Position numbers and translations under genes: made by a program
Shown: in pieces, positions 1 to 7,761 of the stretch
Layout: each line of letters opens with the position of its first letter
Position numbering within the stretch: the first letter of the stretch is position 1
From: an uncultured Muribaculaceae bacterium
GTDB taxonomy: Bacteria; Bacteroidota; Bacteroidia; Bacteroidales; Muribaculaceae
Length of the DNA stretch: 64,000 bases
Assembly: GCA_910579675.1 (NCBI GenBank)
Contig: CAJTUF010000005.1
Location: 94,553-158,552 of the forward strand
Direction of reading: 5' to 3'
Notes under the pieces: generated by a model
What the model was told of the DNA's origin: nothing
What the model saw: the letters and a program-made list of their open reading frames with translations, nothing else
The model's database searches: none

Positions 1-736
1 CGGGCCCCACATTGTCGGCCAGCATACGGGCAATGATCGGCTTTAGGTCAGCAAGCACAGTGCCGGGTGCCAGACGCACATAGCTATGGTATCGGTCGTT
101 GCCCATCCAGTTGTCGCGCCCGTCATGTGAAAATTTACCTATTGCCGCCAAGCCTACATATACGTGGTTGGGCACGGTAGAGTTGATCGGAAAATCTTCA
201 TACACACCCTCCACCGTAGCCGTCATAGACCCTGAAAAGGATGGGGCGGTGAGCACGGTGCCTATCACATCGGCGCCGCCGCCGATCTTGTCGGCAAGAG
301 AGCGGGGAATCATGCAGCCATCAGCAGTGGCGAGGGCGGCGTGAGGATCGCCGGCCACTATCTGACGCTGCAACACATCGAAGAAGCAACTGTCGGCAAG
401 CGTCACCCCATCGGTCTCAACCTCACGTCCGTCGGGCAGACGCAAGGCCATCGAAGGGGCGAGAAAAGTGGAGCGCGTGGCTGCCTCCACCGAGGGCACA
501 TATTGTTTGAGCCCCGGGGCAATACCTCCGGCAGTATTGCCATATTCGATGTATTCGCCGTTGATCTCCATTGTTTCGGCCACACGGTAGATGCGGTCGC
601 TGTCGGGATAGAAAGCATCGTAAGTGGTCTCGACAAAGATCTTGGCCACAAGAATGAAGCCCAGGGAGAGGCCCAGGGTTAGACACACCACCTTGATGAT
701 GTTGCGCCTCATATCGGTTCGGAAAAATCTTAGCAT
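1..736 (-). CDS. ABC transporter permease, MacB/FtsX type (partial, cut by left edge)
   Basis: The frame is open from an ATG at 736 to the window edge, giving the first 245 residues of a longer protein. It starts MLRFFRTDMRRN, then has one hydrophobic segment (about residues 13-33) and a region resembling the MacB periplasmic core, including a YDAFYPDSDRIYRV stretch typical of Bacteroidetes MacB-like permeases. The remaining membrane segments would lie outside the window. It follows the ATPase gene by 17 nt on the same strand and is the last visible gene of the TolC-adaptor-ATPase-permease operon, so it should form the inner-membrane part of an efflux pump. The substrate cannot be read from the sequence. 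Confidence 0.85.
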   Translation of the reverse strand, partial: MLRFFRTDMRRNIIKVVCLTLGLSLGFILVAKIFVETTYDAFYPDSDRIYRVAETMEINGEYIEYGNTAGGIAPGLKQYVPSVEAATRSTFLAPSMALRLPDGREVETDGVTLADSCFFDVLQRQIVAGDPHAALATADGCMIPRSLADKIGGGADVIGTVLTAPSFSGSMTATVEGVYEDFPINSTVPNHVYVGLAAIGKFSHDGRDNWMGNDRYHSYVRLAPGTVLADLKPIIARMLADNVGP

Positions 737-753
737 GGCGTAGAGGTGAGGGA

Positions 754-1437
754 TCAGAGTTTGTTTTCGAGGCTTTCCACTATCTGACCGTCAAACAGAT
801 TGACCACATAGTCGGCATATTCGGCATCGCGCTGCGAGTGGGTCACCATGATGATAGTCGAGCCTTCACGGTGGAGCGAGCTCAGGAGCTCCATCACCTC
901 GGTGCCGTTGCGCGAGTCGAGATTGCCGGTAGGTTCGTCGGCCAGAATCAGTCCGGGGCGGCTCACTATAGCCCTGGCTATCGCCACTCGCTGCTGCTGT
1001 CCGCCCGAGAGCTGCGAGGGATAGTGGCGGCTGCGGTGGCTGATGCCCATGCGCTTCATCACCTCCTCCACCCGGCTCTCCTTCTCGCTCCGCGACATGC
1101 GCATATTATTGAGCGGAAGCATGATATTGTCTTTCACATTCATATCCTCGATGAGATTGAACGATTGAAACACAAAGCCAATCGTGCCTGTGCGGAATCG
1201 GGTGCGCTCATTTTCGCGCAGCCCCGCCACCTCGCGGCCGTCGATCTTGTAGCTACCGGAAGTAGGGTTGTCGAGCATGCCGAGGATATTGAGCAGCGTC
1301 GATTTGCCGCATCCCGAGGGGCCCATGATGGCCACGAAATCACCGTCGGATATTGTGAGCGACACTTTGTCGAGCGCCATAGTCTCGACACTCTCTGTAC
1401 GAAACACCTTTTCGAGGTCTTTTATCTCAAGTTTCAT
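754..1437 (-). CDS. ABC transporter ATP-binding protein (LolD/MacB type)
   Basis: 227 residues, a complete nucleotide-binding domain. Walker A GPSGCGKST is at residues 39-47, the ABC signature LSGGQ at 143-147, Walker B LILADEPTGNLD with D167/E168, and the switch histidine in the MVTHSQ stretch. The short domain and the ADEPTGNLD motif are characteristic of the MacB/LolD subfamily, which powers permeases acting on periplasmic substrates. It sits between the adaptor gene (34 nt upstream) and the permease gene (17 nt downstream), so it very probably energises that pump. Start at 1437 gives the canonical MKLEIKDLEKVF N-terminus. Confidence 0.93.
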   Translation of the reverse strand: MKLEIKDLEKVFRTESVETMALDKVSLTISDGDFVAIMGPSGCGKSTLLNILGMLDNPTSGSYKIDGREVAGLRENERTRFRTGTIGFVFQSFNLIEDMNVKDNIMLPLNNMRMSRSEKESRVEEVMKRMGISHRSRHYPSQLSGGQQQRVAIARAIVSRPGLILADEPTGNLDSRNGTEVMELLSSLHREGSTIIMVTHSQRDAEYADYVVNLFDGQIVESLENKL

Positions 1438-1471
1438 TGCAATTATGGTCTTTGGGTTCTGTAATTCTATG

Positions 1472-2731
1472 TTAGTCGCGGTCGTCGATCTTCAGACGAT
1501 CTGCCTCTGTAAAGTCGCGGTAGGAGCTGGTGATGATGCGCTCGCCCGGACGCAATCCCTCCTTCACCTCAAAGAAGTCGGGATTCTGACGCCCGATGCG
1601 TATTTCGCGGCGGGTTGCCTCGCGCCCATCCTCCGACACCACAAACACCCACTTGCCTGCCGTGGTCTGGCTGTAGGAACCACGTGGCACCATCACCGCC
1701 TTCGACGCATTGCCGAGCTCAAGTGTCAGATAATAGGTCTGACCCACGCGGATATTTTCAGGAAGAGCACCCTCGATAACCATATCGGCCCTGAACTTCC
1801 CTTCGGCCACTTCGGGATAGACCTTTGCCACCGACACCTCATAGACCTTTCCGCCGCGCTCCATGCTCCCTTTCAGGCCTGCTTCGACGCGGTCAATGTA
1901 GTGCTCGTCGATCTGAGTGGTGATCTTGTAGCGGTCGAGGATATTGATCTGCCCCACCTGCTGACCCGACGAGATGCTCTGTCCGATCTCGGCGCTCAGA
2001 CTGCCGAGCTGTCCGGCATGGGAGGCGCGGATATTGAGATTGTCGGCACGGGAGCGTACGAGCGCGAAGTTTTCGCGCATATTGTCGAGGCTCTCACGCA
2101 TCATATTGATCTGCACTGCGCGATACACCGAATCCTGACTCAACCGGTCGCGAAGCAACTCGAAGCTCTCACGGGCCAGCTCATAGTCTTCGCGGGCCTG
2201 AAGATACTCCTCGCGCGAGGTGAGGCTCTCCTTGTAGAGCGCATCCTGCTGCTCCATGGCCCTGCGCTTGCGGGCCAGTTCTGTGCGGGCTTCGAGGAGT
2301 TGACGTTTGATTTCGAGCCGTTCCTTCTCCATTGCCAGCTCGGTGTCGCGTAGCATATTCTGCTTCTCGGCAAGCTGACTCTCCGAGTCGAGTATCTGCT
2401 GGCGCAGGGTGGGGTTGTGGAGGGTGATGATCACATCGCCCGCCTCTACCATGGCTCCCTCCTCGGCGAGCCGGCTCTCGACAATACCTGTCTCCAGAGC
2501 CGACACCTGCACGGTGGTGCCTGTTTCTACTCGGCCATTGAGGCGTATATAGTCGCGGAACTCCCCTTCGGTAACATCGCCGAAGGTCATACCGGCGGTA
2601 GTGGTGGAGTAGGTGTCCGACGTCATGCGCGACACTGCCCATGCCACCACAGCCACAGCGGTTGCCACTCCTATGGCCACTGCCACATATTTCTTAAGAT
2701 GGGGATGGCGCTGTTGTATCTCTCTATCCAT
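1472..2731 (-). CDS. HlyD/RND-type periplasmic efflux adaptor
   Basis: 419 residues. One N-terminal membrane anchor (about 15-34) is followed by a split biotinyl-lipoyl-like domain, a long charged helical hairpin (about residues 110-215, coiled-coil-like, rich in E, R, L) and C-terminal beta-barrel segments. This is the membrane-fusion protein architecture linking an inner-membrane permease to a TolC-type outer-membrane channel. It lies 46 nt after the TolC-like gene and 34 nt before the ATPase, in the order TolC-adaptor-ATPase-permease common in Bacteroidetes ABC efflux operons. Substrate unknown. Confidence 0.9.
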   Translation of the reverse strand: MDREIQQRHPHLKKYVAVAIGVATAVAVVAWAVSRMTSDTYSTTTAGMTFGDVTEGEFRDYIRLNGRVETGTTVQVSALETGIVESRLAEEGAMVEAGDVIITLHNPTLRQQILDSESQLAEKQNMLRDTELAMEKERLEIKRQLLEARTELARKRRAMEQQDALYKESLTSREEYLQAREDYELARESFELLRDRLSQDSVYRAVQINMMRESLDNMRENFALVRSRADNLNIRASHAGQLGSLSAEIGQSISSGQQVGQINILDRYKITTQIDEHYIDRVEAGLKGSMERGGKVYEVSVAKVYPEVAEGKFRADMVIEGALPENIRVGQTYYLTLELGNASKAVMVPRGSYSQTTAGKWVFVVSEDGREATRREIRIGRQNPDFFEVKEGLRPGERIITSSYRDFTEADRLKIDDRD

Positions 2732-2777
2732 GATATATTTGTGATGATACTATAGTTTATAGGTTATTTTAGTGGAA

Positions 2778-4079
2778 TTACTGGCGTATAAGCGGCACTC
2801 CACGGTAATAATCGGCCACTATGCCATTGATAATCCGCTGGATGCGCTTGCCCTCCATATCGGCCCGCGCGGTAGCAAGCCGCGCCGAAGCGGTATATAG
2901 GTCGATGGCCGATACAGCCCCGAGCTCAAACTTACGCTGAACGGCGTTGAACGCCACAGTCTCAGCTTCGAGGCGTGCACGGGCCGACACCAATTCGGTC
3001 TCGGCATTAGCCAGATCAAGAGCTGCTTCGGCATCCTCGCGGGCGGTGTCGTAGATAGCTTTTTCGAGAAGCACCTTGCGGCGTCGGAGCTCCACCGAGG
3101 CACGCTTCACGCGGTTGACGTTGGAGAGCCCTGTAAAGATAGGTATGGTAACCGAAAAGCCCACATACTGACCCATATTGTCGTGCCACTGGCGCGAGAA
3201 ATCGGGGGCCACCACTTCTGCTCCCACCATGCGGTAGTAGGAGGTCGATACTCCTGCACTGAGATATATGCGTGGCGAGAATGCACCACGCGCAGCGCGT
3301 AGCTGATAGCGCCCCTCGGTCACCGCCCATTGCGCCTGCGCCACCCGCGGATGCACAAAGGCCTCGTCGGCACCCGGTGCCGGAGCGGCCACACTATCCT
3401 CCTCAAGCTCCATCGGCTCGGCCGAGAGTGTCATTCCCATCTCGCTCCTGAGAGTAAGATAAGCCTTTGCCAGAAGGCTGCGCTGATTGGCCAGTTCATA
3501 TTCGTCGGCGGCTACCATAGCTCTCATCTCGGCAGTATCGGCACCGCTGCGGGTGCCAAGTGTCTCGCCGCGCTGAGTCGCTGCCAGATTGCGCAGGTCA
3601 CGCTCCAGCTGCTCCTCCATCTGGGTCACCATAGCCCGGCAATAAGACACATTGTAGAACGCTCTGATCACATTGAGCGAGATGATGTCGCGGCTCTCTG
3701 CGGCTGCGTCGGTGCGCTGCCGCTTTGCCGCTCGGGCGGCTTTGAGATTATTGATGCTCACGAGACCATCGAAGAGCGGAAGGCTAATCTGAAGCCCAAA
3801 CGACTGCGAGAGTGTCTTTTTATTATCGTAGGTATTGGTCTCCGGGTCAATATTGCGGCCGAAACTCATATTGCCCGAAGTGGCGAGCGACAGCGATGGC
3901 ATAAGCGACGAAGCCGATATGCGTGCCTCAAGGCGCGCTTCCTCCATTTCGAGAGTTGCCACCACATTGGTGTGGGCATGTTCGCGGGCATATATCAGAC
4001 ACTCGTGGAGAGTCATGGCACCGGCCCGTGAGGCGAAACAGATGGCCGCTATGATGAATGTCCGGAGCGATATTCGCAT
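2778..4079 (-). CDS. TolC family outer-membrane efflux channel
   Basis: 433 residues from the ATG at 4079, chosen because it gives a clear signal peptide (MRISLRTFIIAAICFASRAGA) directly followed by MTLHECLIYA, the usual start of mature TolC-family proteins; an in-frame start 19 codons further upstream would bury the signal. Two repeated alpha-helical/beta halves are visible, with typical NV(I/V)RAFYNV-like and QRKFELGAVSAIDLYTA segments. It is the first gene of the leftward efflux operon. A -7 box (TACCTTTG, 4123-4130) lies 44 nt upstream, and the gene is divergent from the receiver-Fis regulator. Confidence 0.9.
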   Translation of the reverse strand: MRISLRTFIIAAICFASRAGAMTLHECLIYAREHAHTNVVATLEMEEARLEARISASSLMPSLSLATSGNMSFGRNIDPETNTYDNKKTLSQSFGLQISLPLFDGLVSINNLKAARAAKRQRTDAAAESRDIISLNVIRAFYNVSYCRAMVTQMEEQLERDLRNLAATQRGETLGTRSGADTAEMRAMVAADEYELANQRSLLAKAYLTLRSEMGMTLSAEPMELEEDSVAAPAPGADEAFVHPRVAQAQWAVTEGRYQLRAARGAFSPRIYLSAGVSTSYYRMVGAEVVAPDFSRQWHDNMGQYVGFSVTIPIFTGLSNVNRVKRASVELRRRKVLLEKAIYDTAREDAEAALDLANAETELVSARARLEAETVAFNAVQRKFELGAVSAIDLYTASARLATARADMEGKRIQRIINGIVADYYRGVPLIRQ

Positions 4080-4122
4080 AATTCCAGTGATTGATGAGTG
4101 ATGGTTAGCGTTGATTGTGATG

Positions 4123-4130
4123 CAAAGGTA
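4123..4130 (-). promoter_or_regulatory. -7 box of the efflux operon
   Basis: On the minus strand the sequence reads TACCTTTG, a match to the Bacteroidetes TAnnTTTG box, 44 nt upstream of the TolC-like start codon. No convincing -33 TTTG is at the usual 19-21 nt spacing, which fits an activated rather than constitutive promoter. Confidence 0.6.
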
Positions 4131-4190
4131 GGACATATGCCTTGCATGTCACGCCCCGGAGAGGCCAACCCAGATATGAGGCCTCCGTTT

Positions 4191-4207
4191 TGTCTAAAAA
4201 TTAGACA
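4191..4207. promoter_or_regulatory. Perfect palindrome, candidate operator of the adjacent Fis-type regulator
   Basis: Seven-base arms TGTCTAA and TTAGACA are separated by AAA. It lies about 60 bp upstream of the efflux-operon -7 box and about 60 bp upstream of the regulator's own -7 box, a distance typical of an activator site. Fis-type HTH regulators bind such dyads as dimers; assignment to this regulator is inference. Confidence 0.5.
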
Positions 4208-4240
4208 GCGTGTAAAAAAAATCGACATTCACCCCATGAC

Positions 4241-4262
4241 CCGAGGGCTTGATCACCCTCGG
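4241..4262. promoter_or_regulatory. Inverted repeat overlapping the regulator gene promoter
   Basis: CCGAGGG (4241-4247) and CCCTCGG (4256-4262) flank an 8-nt spacer just upstream of the TATCTTTG box at 4268-4275. A protein bound here would cover the -33 region of the regulator promoter, so autorepression is possible. Alternatively it is a chance GC-rich dyad. Confidence 0.35.
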
Positions 4263-4267
4263 CATAT

Positions 4268-4275
4268 TATCTTTG
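4268..4275 (+). promoter_or_regulatory. -7 box of the regulator/kinase operon
   Basis: TATCTTTG matches TAnnTTTG; the ATG of the response regulator follows 26 nt later at 4302. Confidence 0.6.
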
Positions 4276-4301
4276 CATATCATTTGACTCCATACCTGAT
4301 T

Positions 4302-4886
4302 ATGAAACTCCTTATAGCCGACGACAACAGTGCCGTGCGCTCATCGCTCAAGCTCCTCCTTGCCGGAACTTTTGACCGGATAATCACCACGGCCGATCCG
4401 CGCCTCATCCCGGCCATGCTCGCAGAGGGAGATGTCGACGCGGTGCTACTCGACATGAATTTTGACCCTGCCGGGGAGCTCGATGGCGCCGACGGGCTGT
4501 TTTGGCTCAGCCGGATCATGGAGATGGAGCCTCACCCGGCGGTGGTGGTGATCACAGCGTTTGGCGACGTCGCTCTCGCTGTTGAGGCCATGAAGATCGG
4601 TGCATCCGATTTCGTGACCAAGCCCTGGGACAACGACGACCTCAAGGCAAAGCTCCGGCGCGCCATAGCCGACAACAGGAAGCGCCGCGACGACCGCGAT
4701 CTCCTCGCCGAGGCTCAGGAACTGCGCTCTGCTGCCGCAACGAAGAGCCGCATGACTCTCGACGAGCTCAAGGCTTCCCATATCAAAGAGGTGATCGACG
4801 ATTGCGGCGGCAATCTTTCGCTTGCAGCCACTCGTCTGGGTATCAACAGGCAGACTCTCTACAATCAGCTCCGCAAGCAATCATGA
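4302..4886 (+). CDS. Response regulator: receiver plus Fis-type HTH, no AAA+ domain
   Basis: 194 residues from ATG 4302, chosen because the receiver begins directly (MKLLIADDN). Acidic pocket residues D7/D8, phospho-acceptor D51, T85 and K107 are all present. A short linker leads to a C-terminal Fis-type helix-turn-helix (about 150-194, ending in GINRQTLYNQLRK). The tail and receiver resemble NtrC-family regulators common in Bacteroidetes, but the central sigma-54-activating AAA+ domain is absent, so the layout is that of RegA/ActR/PrrA. The kinase gene overlaps its stop codon by 4 nt. It probably controls the divergent efflux operon and itself. Confidence 0.9.
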   Translation: MKLLIADDNSAVRSSLKLLLAGTFDRIITTADPRLIPAMLAEGDVDAVLLDMNFDPAGELDGADGLFWLSRIMEMEPHPAVVVITAFGDVALAVEAMKIGASDFVTKPWDNDDLKAKLRRAIADNRKRRDDRDLLAEAQELRSAAATKSRMTLDELKASHIKEVIDDCGGNLSLAATRLGINRQTLYNQLRKQS

Positions 4887-5866
4887 TCCATTTCCGGCTC
4901 AACCTCTTTCTCGCCATCGCCGCAATCGCGGGCTGCTCGGCCTGCGCCGCATGGCAGTTCACAAAAGGTGGCTATGCCCCTGCCCTGCTGTGGCTCATAG
5001 GAGCCTTCTGCGCTGTATTATGGCTGCTACACACTGTAAGGATACCGGTCAATGCTCTCAGTTCATTCCTTAGCTCGCTCGAAGCACGCGACACCACTCT
5101 CAGGATGCCCCCGTCCGACGATCCCCAACTCACCCGCATGGCCGGCGACATGAACCGCATAGCCGCCACATATGGCCGGGCTACTCACGATCTGGAGGTG
5201 CGCAAGCTCTACTACGACCGCATCCTGCGCGTCATAACCCACGAGATACGCAATTCCATAGCCCCGGTGATAGCACTAAGCACCGAATTTGCCGATCATC
5301 CCGACCGCTACGGAAGCTCCGACACCGCCGAAGTCATGACCATGATCCGCGACCAGAGCCGCGACATCAAGCGCTTCCTCGATTCATACTATGAACTCAC
5401 CCATCTGCCACGGCCCGAGAAAGCGCCTGTCGACGTTGGCGAGCTGCTGTTGCGCGTAAGGCGTCTGGCCGCATCCCACGCCAAGCAGATGGGCTTCGAC
5501 CCGGGAGAGATCGCCCTGCGCGCCACCGCCGGGCTCGCGTTCGAGGCCGACTCGCCGCTGCTCGAACGCGCCCTGACCAATCTTATACGCAATGCCATTG
5601 AGGCCGTGGCCTCCGCTCCCGACCCGAAGATAGCGGTCACAGCCACACGCTCCGGTGGCTATGTGGTGTTTCGCGTGGCCGACAATGGGCCCGGGCTGCC
5701 CGAGGTGGTGGCAGCCAATCTGTTTCAGCCATTCCTCACCACCAAAGAGGGCGGCAGCGGCATAGGACTATGCATATCGGCCCAGATAGCCCGACTCCAC
5801 GGAGGCGACATAATCCATGAGCCCTCGGCCTCCGGCACCGTATTTGCCCTCTCCGTCAAAGCCTGA
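4883..5866 (+). CDS. Sensor histidine kinase, NtrB-like catalytic core
   Basis: 327 residues. The ATG at 4883 overlaps the regulator stop (ATGA), so the two are translationally coupled. Two N-terminal membrane helices (about 4-24 and 32-50) with almost no periplasmic loop suggest that it senses the membrane or a partner rather than a periplasmic ligand. Then come a HAMP-like linker, the phospho-acceptor H120 in an HEIRNS box, an N-box NLIRNAIEAV, and G-boxes DNGPGLP and GGSGIGL. This H-box type pairs with NtrC-like regulators, consistent with the neighbour. Confidence 0.9.
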   Translation: MIHFRLNLFLAIAAIAGCSACAAWQFTKGGYAPALLWLIGAFCAVLWLLHTVRIPVNALSSFLSSLEARDTTLRMPPSDDPQLTRMAGDMNRIAATYGRATHDLEVRKLYYDRILRVITHEIRNSIAPVIALSTEFADHPDRYGSSDTAEVMTMIRDQSRDIKRFLDSYYELTHLPRPEKAPVDVGELLLRVRRLAASHAKQMGFDPGEIALRATAGLAFEADSPLLERALTNLIRNAIEAVASAPDPKIAVTATRSGGYVVFRVADNGPGLPEVVAANLFQPFLTTKEGGSGIGLCISAQIARLHGGDIIHEPSASGTVFALSVKA

Positions 5867-5872
5867 CGGCTT

Positions 5873-5886
5873 GCAACGAGCGTTGC
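5873..5886. repeat. Short palindrome after the kinase gene
   Basis: GCAACGAGCGTTGC, six-base arms around AG, begins 7 nt after the kinase stop codon. It could form a small 3' hairpin in the kinase mRNA, but there is no T-run, so a terminator role is uncertain. Confidence 0.35.
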
Positions 5887-5935
5887 CTCCGCTCAATTGG
5901 CGGCCACCACGGCGACTGTCTCTCGGCGCGTTAGC

Positions 5936-6097
5936 GCGCGTAGCCGCCGCAGAGTGGGGTTTACTGGATTGGGGGAAAAGGCTCAGCGTCAGCCGAGCTC
6001 CTTGAGCGGCGTAGGTCGTCGCTGTGGGGAGCTCGGCTGACGCTGAGCCATTTGAATGGATGGTCGCTTCTATACTCGGGCTGGGGCGGCTACGCGC
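5936..6097. repeat. Nested long inverted repeat between convergent genes
   Basis: Inner arms of 22 bp (5980-6001 and 6028-6049) are perfect reverse complements around a 26-nt spacer. Outer arms of 13 bp (5936-5948 and 6085-6097) are also perfect complements. The inter-arm segments are 31 and 35 nt, so the arrangement is nearly symmetrical, and weaker complementarity continues outward to about 5900 and 6118. It fills most of the 274-nt gap between the kinase (rightward) and guaB (leftward). It may be a bidirectional terminator or a mobile palindromic repeat; there is no T-run next to the inner stem and no coding frame I would trust. Confidence 0.65.
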
Positions 6098-6140
6098 CGG
6101 GTTGGGCGTCGTGGCCGCGATCGCCGCCGCTGAGCGATAA

Positions 6141-7619
6141 TCAGCGCGACGAAGCCGAGTAGTTGGGTGCTTCGGAGGTGATGGCCACATCGTGGGGATG
6201 GCTCTCGGCCACACCTGCATTGGTGATGCGGGTAAACTTGGCGTTGTGGAGAGCGTCGATGTTTTTGGCGCCGCAGTAGCCCATGCCGGCACGCAGGCCG
6301 CCGAGCATCTGATAGGTCACCTCATAGAGCGAGCCCTTGAAAGGCACGCGGGCCGCGATGCCTTCGGGCACAAGCTTCTTGGCGTCGGTCTCATTGCCCT
6401 GGAAGTAGCGGTCTTTCGAGCCCTTTTCCATAGCTTCGAGCGAACCCATGCCTCGATATGATTTGTATTTACGTCCGTTGTAGATGATGGTGTCGCCGGG
6501 GCTCTCTTCCACTCCTGCGAGCATGCCGCCGAGCATCACGGCATTGCCGCCGGCTGCGAGAGCCTTGACGATATCGCCCGAGTAGCGTATGCCACCATCG
6601 GCAATGAGGGGCACATCGGTGTCGGCAAGGGCCTTGGCCACATCATAGACAGCCGAGAGCTGGGGCACACCCACACCGGCAATGACGCGGGTGGTGCAGA
6701 TCGAGCCGGGGCCTATGCCCACCTTCACGCCGTCGGCGCCATTTTCAACAAGGTAGCGGGCGGCTTCGCCGGTGGCTATATTGCCCACCACAACGTCGAT
6801 CTGGGGATACTTCTCTTTTACAGCACGGAGCACTCCGATCACACCGCGCGAATGGCCGTGGGCGGTGTCGATCACAATGGCATCCACACCAGCCTCAACG
6901 AGAGCATCAACGCGGTCCATCGAGTCGGGGGTGACTCCCACACCGGCAGCCACGCGCAGACGTCCGAGCGAGTCCTTGCAGGCATTGGGCTTATCCTTGG
7001 CCTTGGTGATATCCTTATAGGTCACGAGGCCCACCAGACGGCCATCGCTGTCGACCACAGGGAGCTTCTCGATCTTATGCTGCTGGAGGATGCGGGCGGC
7101 CTCCTCAAGATTGGTCGACTGATTGGTAGTGATGATGTTTTCCGATGTCATGACCTCGTCGATCTTGCGCGAGAGATCCTGCTCGAAGCGGAGGTCGCGG
7201 TTGGTCACGATACCCACCAGATGGCGGTCGTCGTCGACCACGGGAATACCACCTATATGATATTCTTCCATCATAGCGAGCGCATCGGCCACGGTGGAGC
7301 CGCGCTTGATGGTGACAGGGTCGTAGATCATGCCGTTTTCGGCGCGCTTCACGGCGTGGACCTGACGTGCCTGCTCGGCTATGGGCATATTCTTGTGGAT
7401 TACGCCTATGCCGCCTTCGCGGGCTATGGCGATGGCCAGACGGGCCTCGGTGACGGTGTCCATGGCGGCCGACACGAGAGGCACGTTAAGGGTGATGCGG
7501 CGTGAGAAACGGGAGCGGAGGTCTACTTCGCGGGGAAGCACTTCGGAGTAGGCCGGAATGAGGAGGACGTCGTCGAAAGTAAGACCGTCCATCTTGACTC
7601 TATCTGCAATAAATGACAT
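6141..7619 (-). CDS. guaB: Inosine-5'-monophosphate dehydrogenase
   Basis: 492 residues from ATG 7619 (MSFIADRV..GLTFDDVLLIPAYSEVLP, the standard GuaB N-terminus; an open frame 33 codons upstream has no family similarity). It oxidises IMP to XMP, the committed step of GMP synthesis. Visible: the FDDVLL motif, two CBS domains (about 95-205, with GIPVVD and KLPVVD), the phosphate-binding GGIRYSGD region, the catalytic loop GPGSICTTR with its cysteine, and the C-terminal RGMGS..AM flap. A -7 box lies at 7653-7660. It is convergent with the kinase gene across the nested repeat. Confidence 0.97.
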   Translation of the reverse strand: MSFIADRVKMDGLTFDDVLLIPAYSEVLPREVDLRSRFSRRITLNVPLVSAAMDTVTEARLAIAIAREGGIGVIHKNMPIAEQARQVHAVKRAENGMIYDPVTIKRGSTVADALAMMEEYHIGGIPVVDDDRHLVGIVTNRDLRFEQDLSRKIDEVMTSENIITTNQSTNLEEAARILQQHKIEKLPVVDSDGRLVGLVTYKDITKAKDKPNACKDSLGRLRVAAGVGVTPDSMDRVDALVEAGVDAIVIDTAHGHSRGVIGVLRAVKEKYPQIDVVVGNIATGEAARYLVENGADGVKVGIGPGSICTTRVIAGVGVPQLSAVYDVAKALADTDVPLIADGGIRYSGDIVKALAAGGNAVMLGGMLAGVEESPGDTIIYNGRKYKSYRGMGSLEAMEKGSKDRYFQGNETDAKKLVPEGIAARVPFKGSLYEVTYQMLGGLRAGMGYCGAKNIDALHNAKFTRITNAGVAESHPHDVAITSEAPNYSASSR

Positions 7620-7652
7620 CGGTATGCGGTGATGATGGTTTATTATTGCGTG

Positions 7653-7660
7653 CAAAGATA
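7653..7660 (-). promoter_or_regulatory. -7 box of guaB
   Basis: TATCTTTG on the minus strand, 33 nt upstream of the guaB start codon. The upstream A-tract region has no clear -33 TTTG. Confidence 0.6.
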
Positions 7661-7701
7661 CGCTTTTTTTTTCATTCTTGGATAAATATTCCGCTCCATC
7701 G

Positions 7702-7732
7702 TTGGTTTTTTCGGCCAATGAAAGTAATTTTG
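7702..7732 (+). promoter_or_regulatory. Promoter of the plsC-like gene
   Basis: A -33 TTG (7702-7704), a 20-nt spacer and a -7 TAATTTTG (7725-7732) agree with the Bacteroidetes consensus. The coding start is 29 nt further, at 7762. Confidence 0.65.
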
Positions 7733-7761
7733 TGTCATATTAGCCCCAATATACCCTTGCC

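Noticed and set aside
5768..6292. Open frame across the nested inverted repeat on the minus strand
   Set aside because: Composition (Ala, Ser, Pro, Arg) is that of an out-of-frame GC-rich stretch, and it overlaps both guaB and the kinase gene end.
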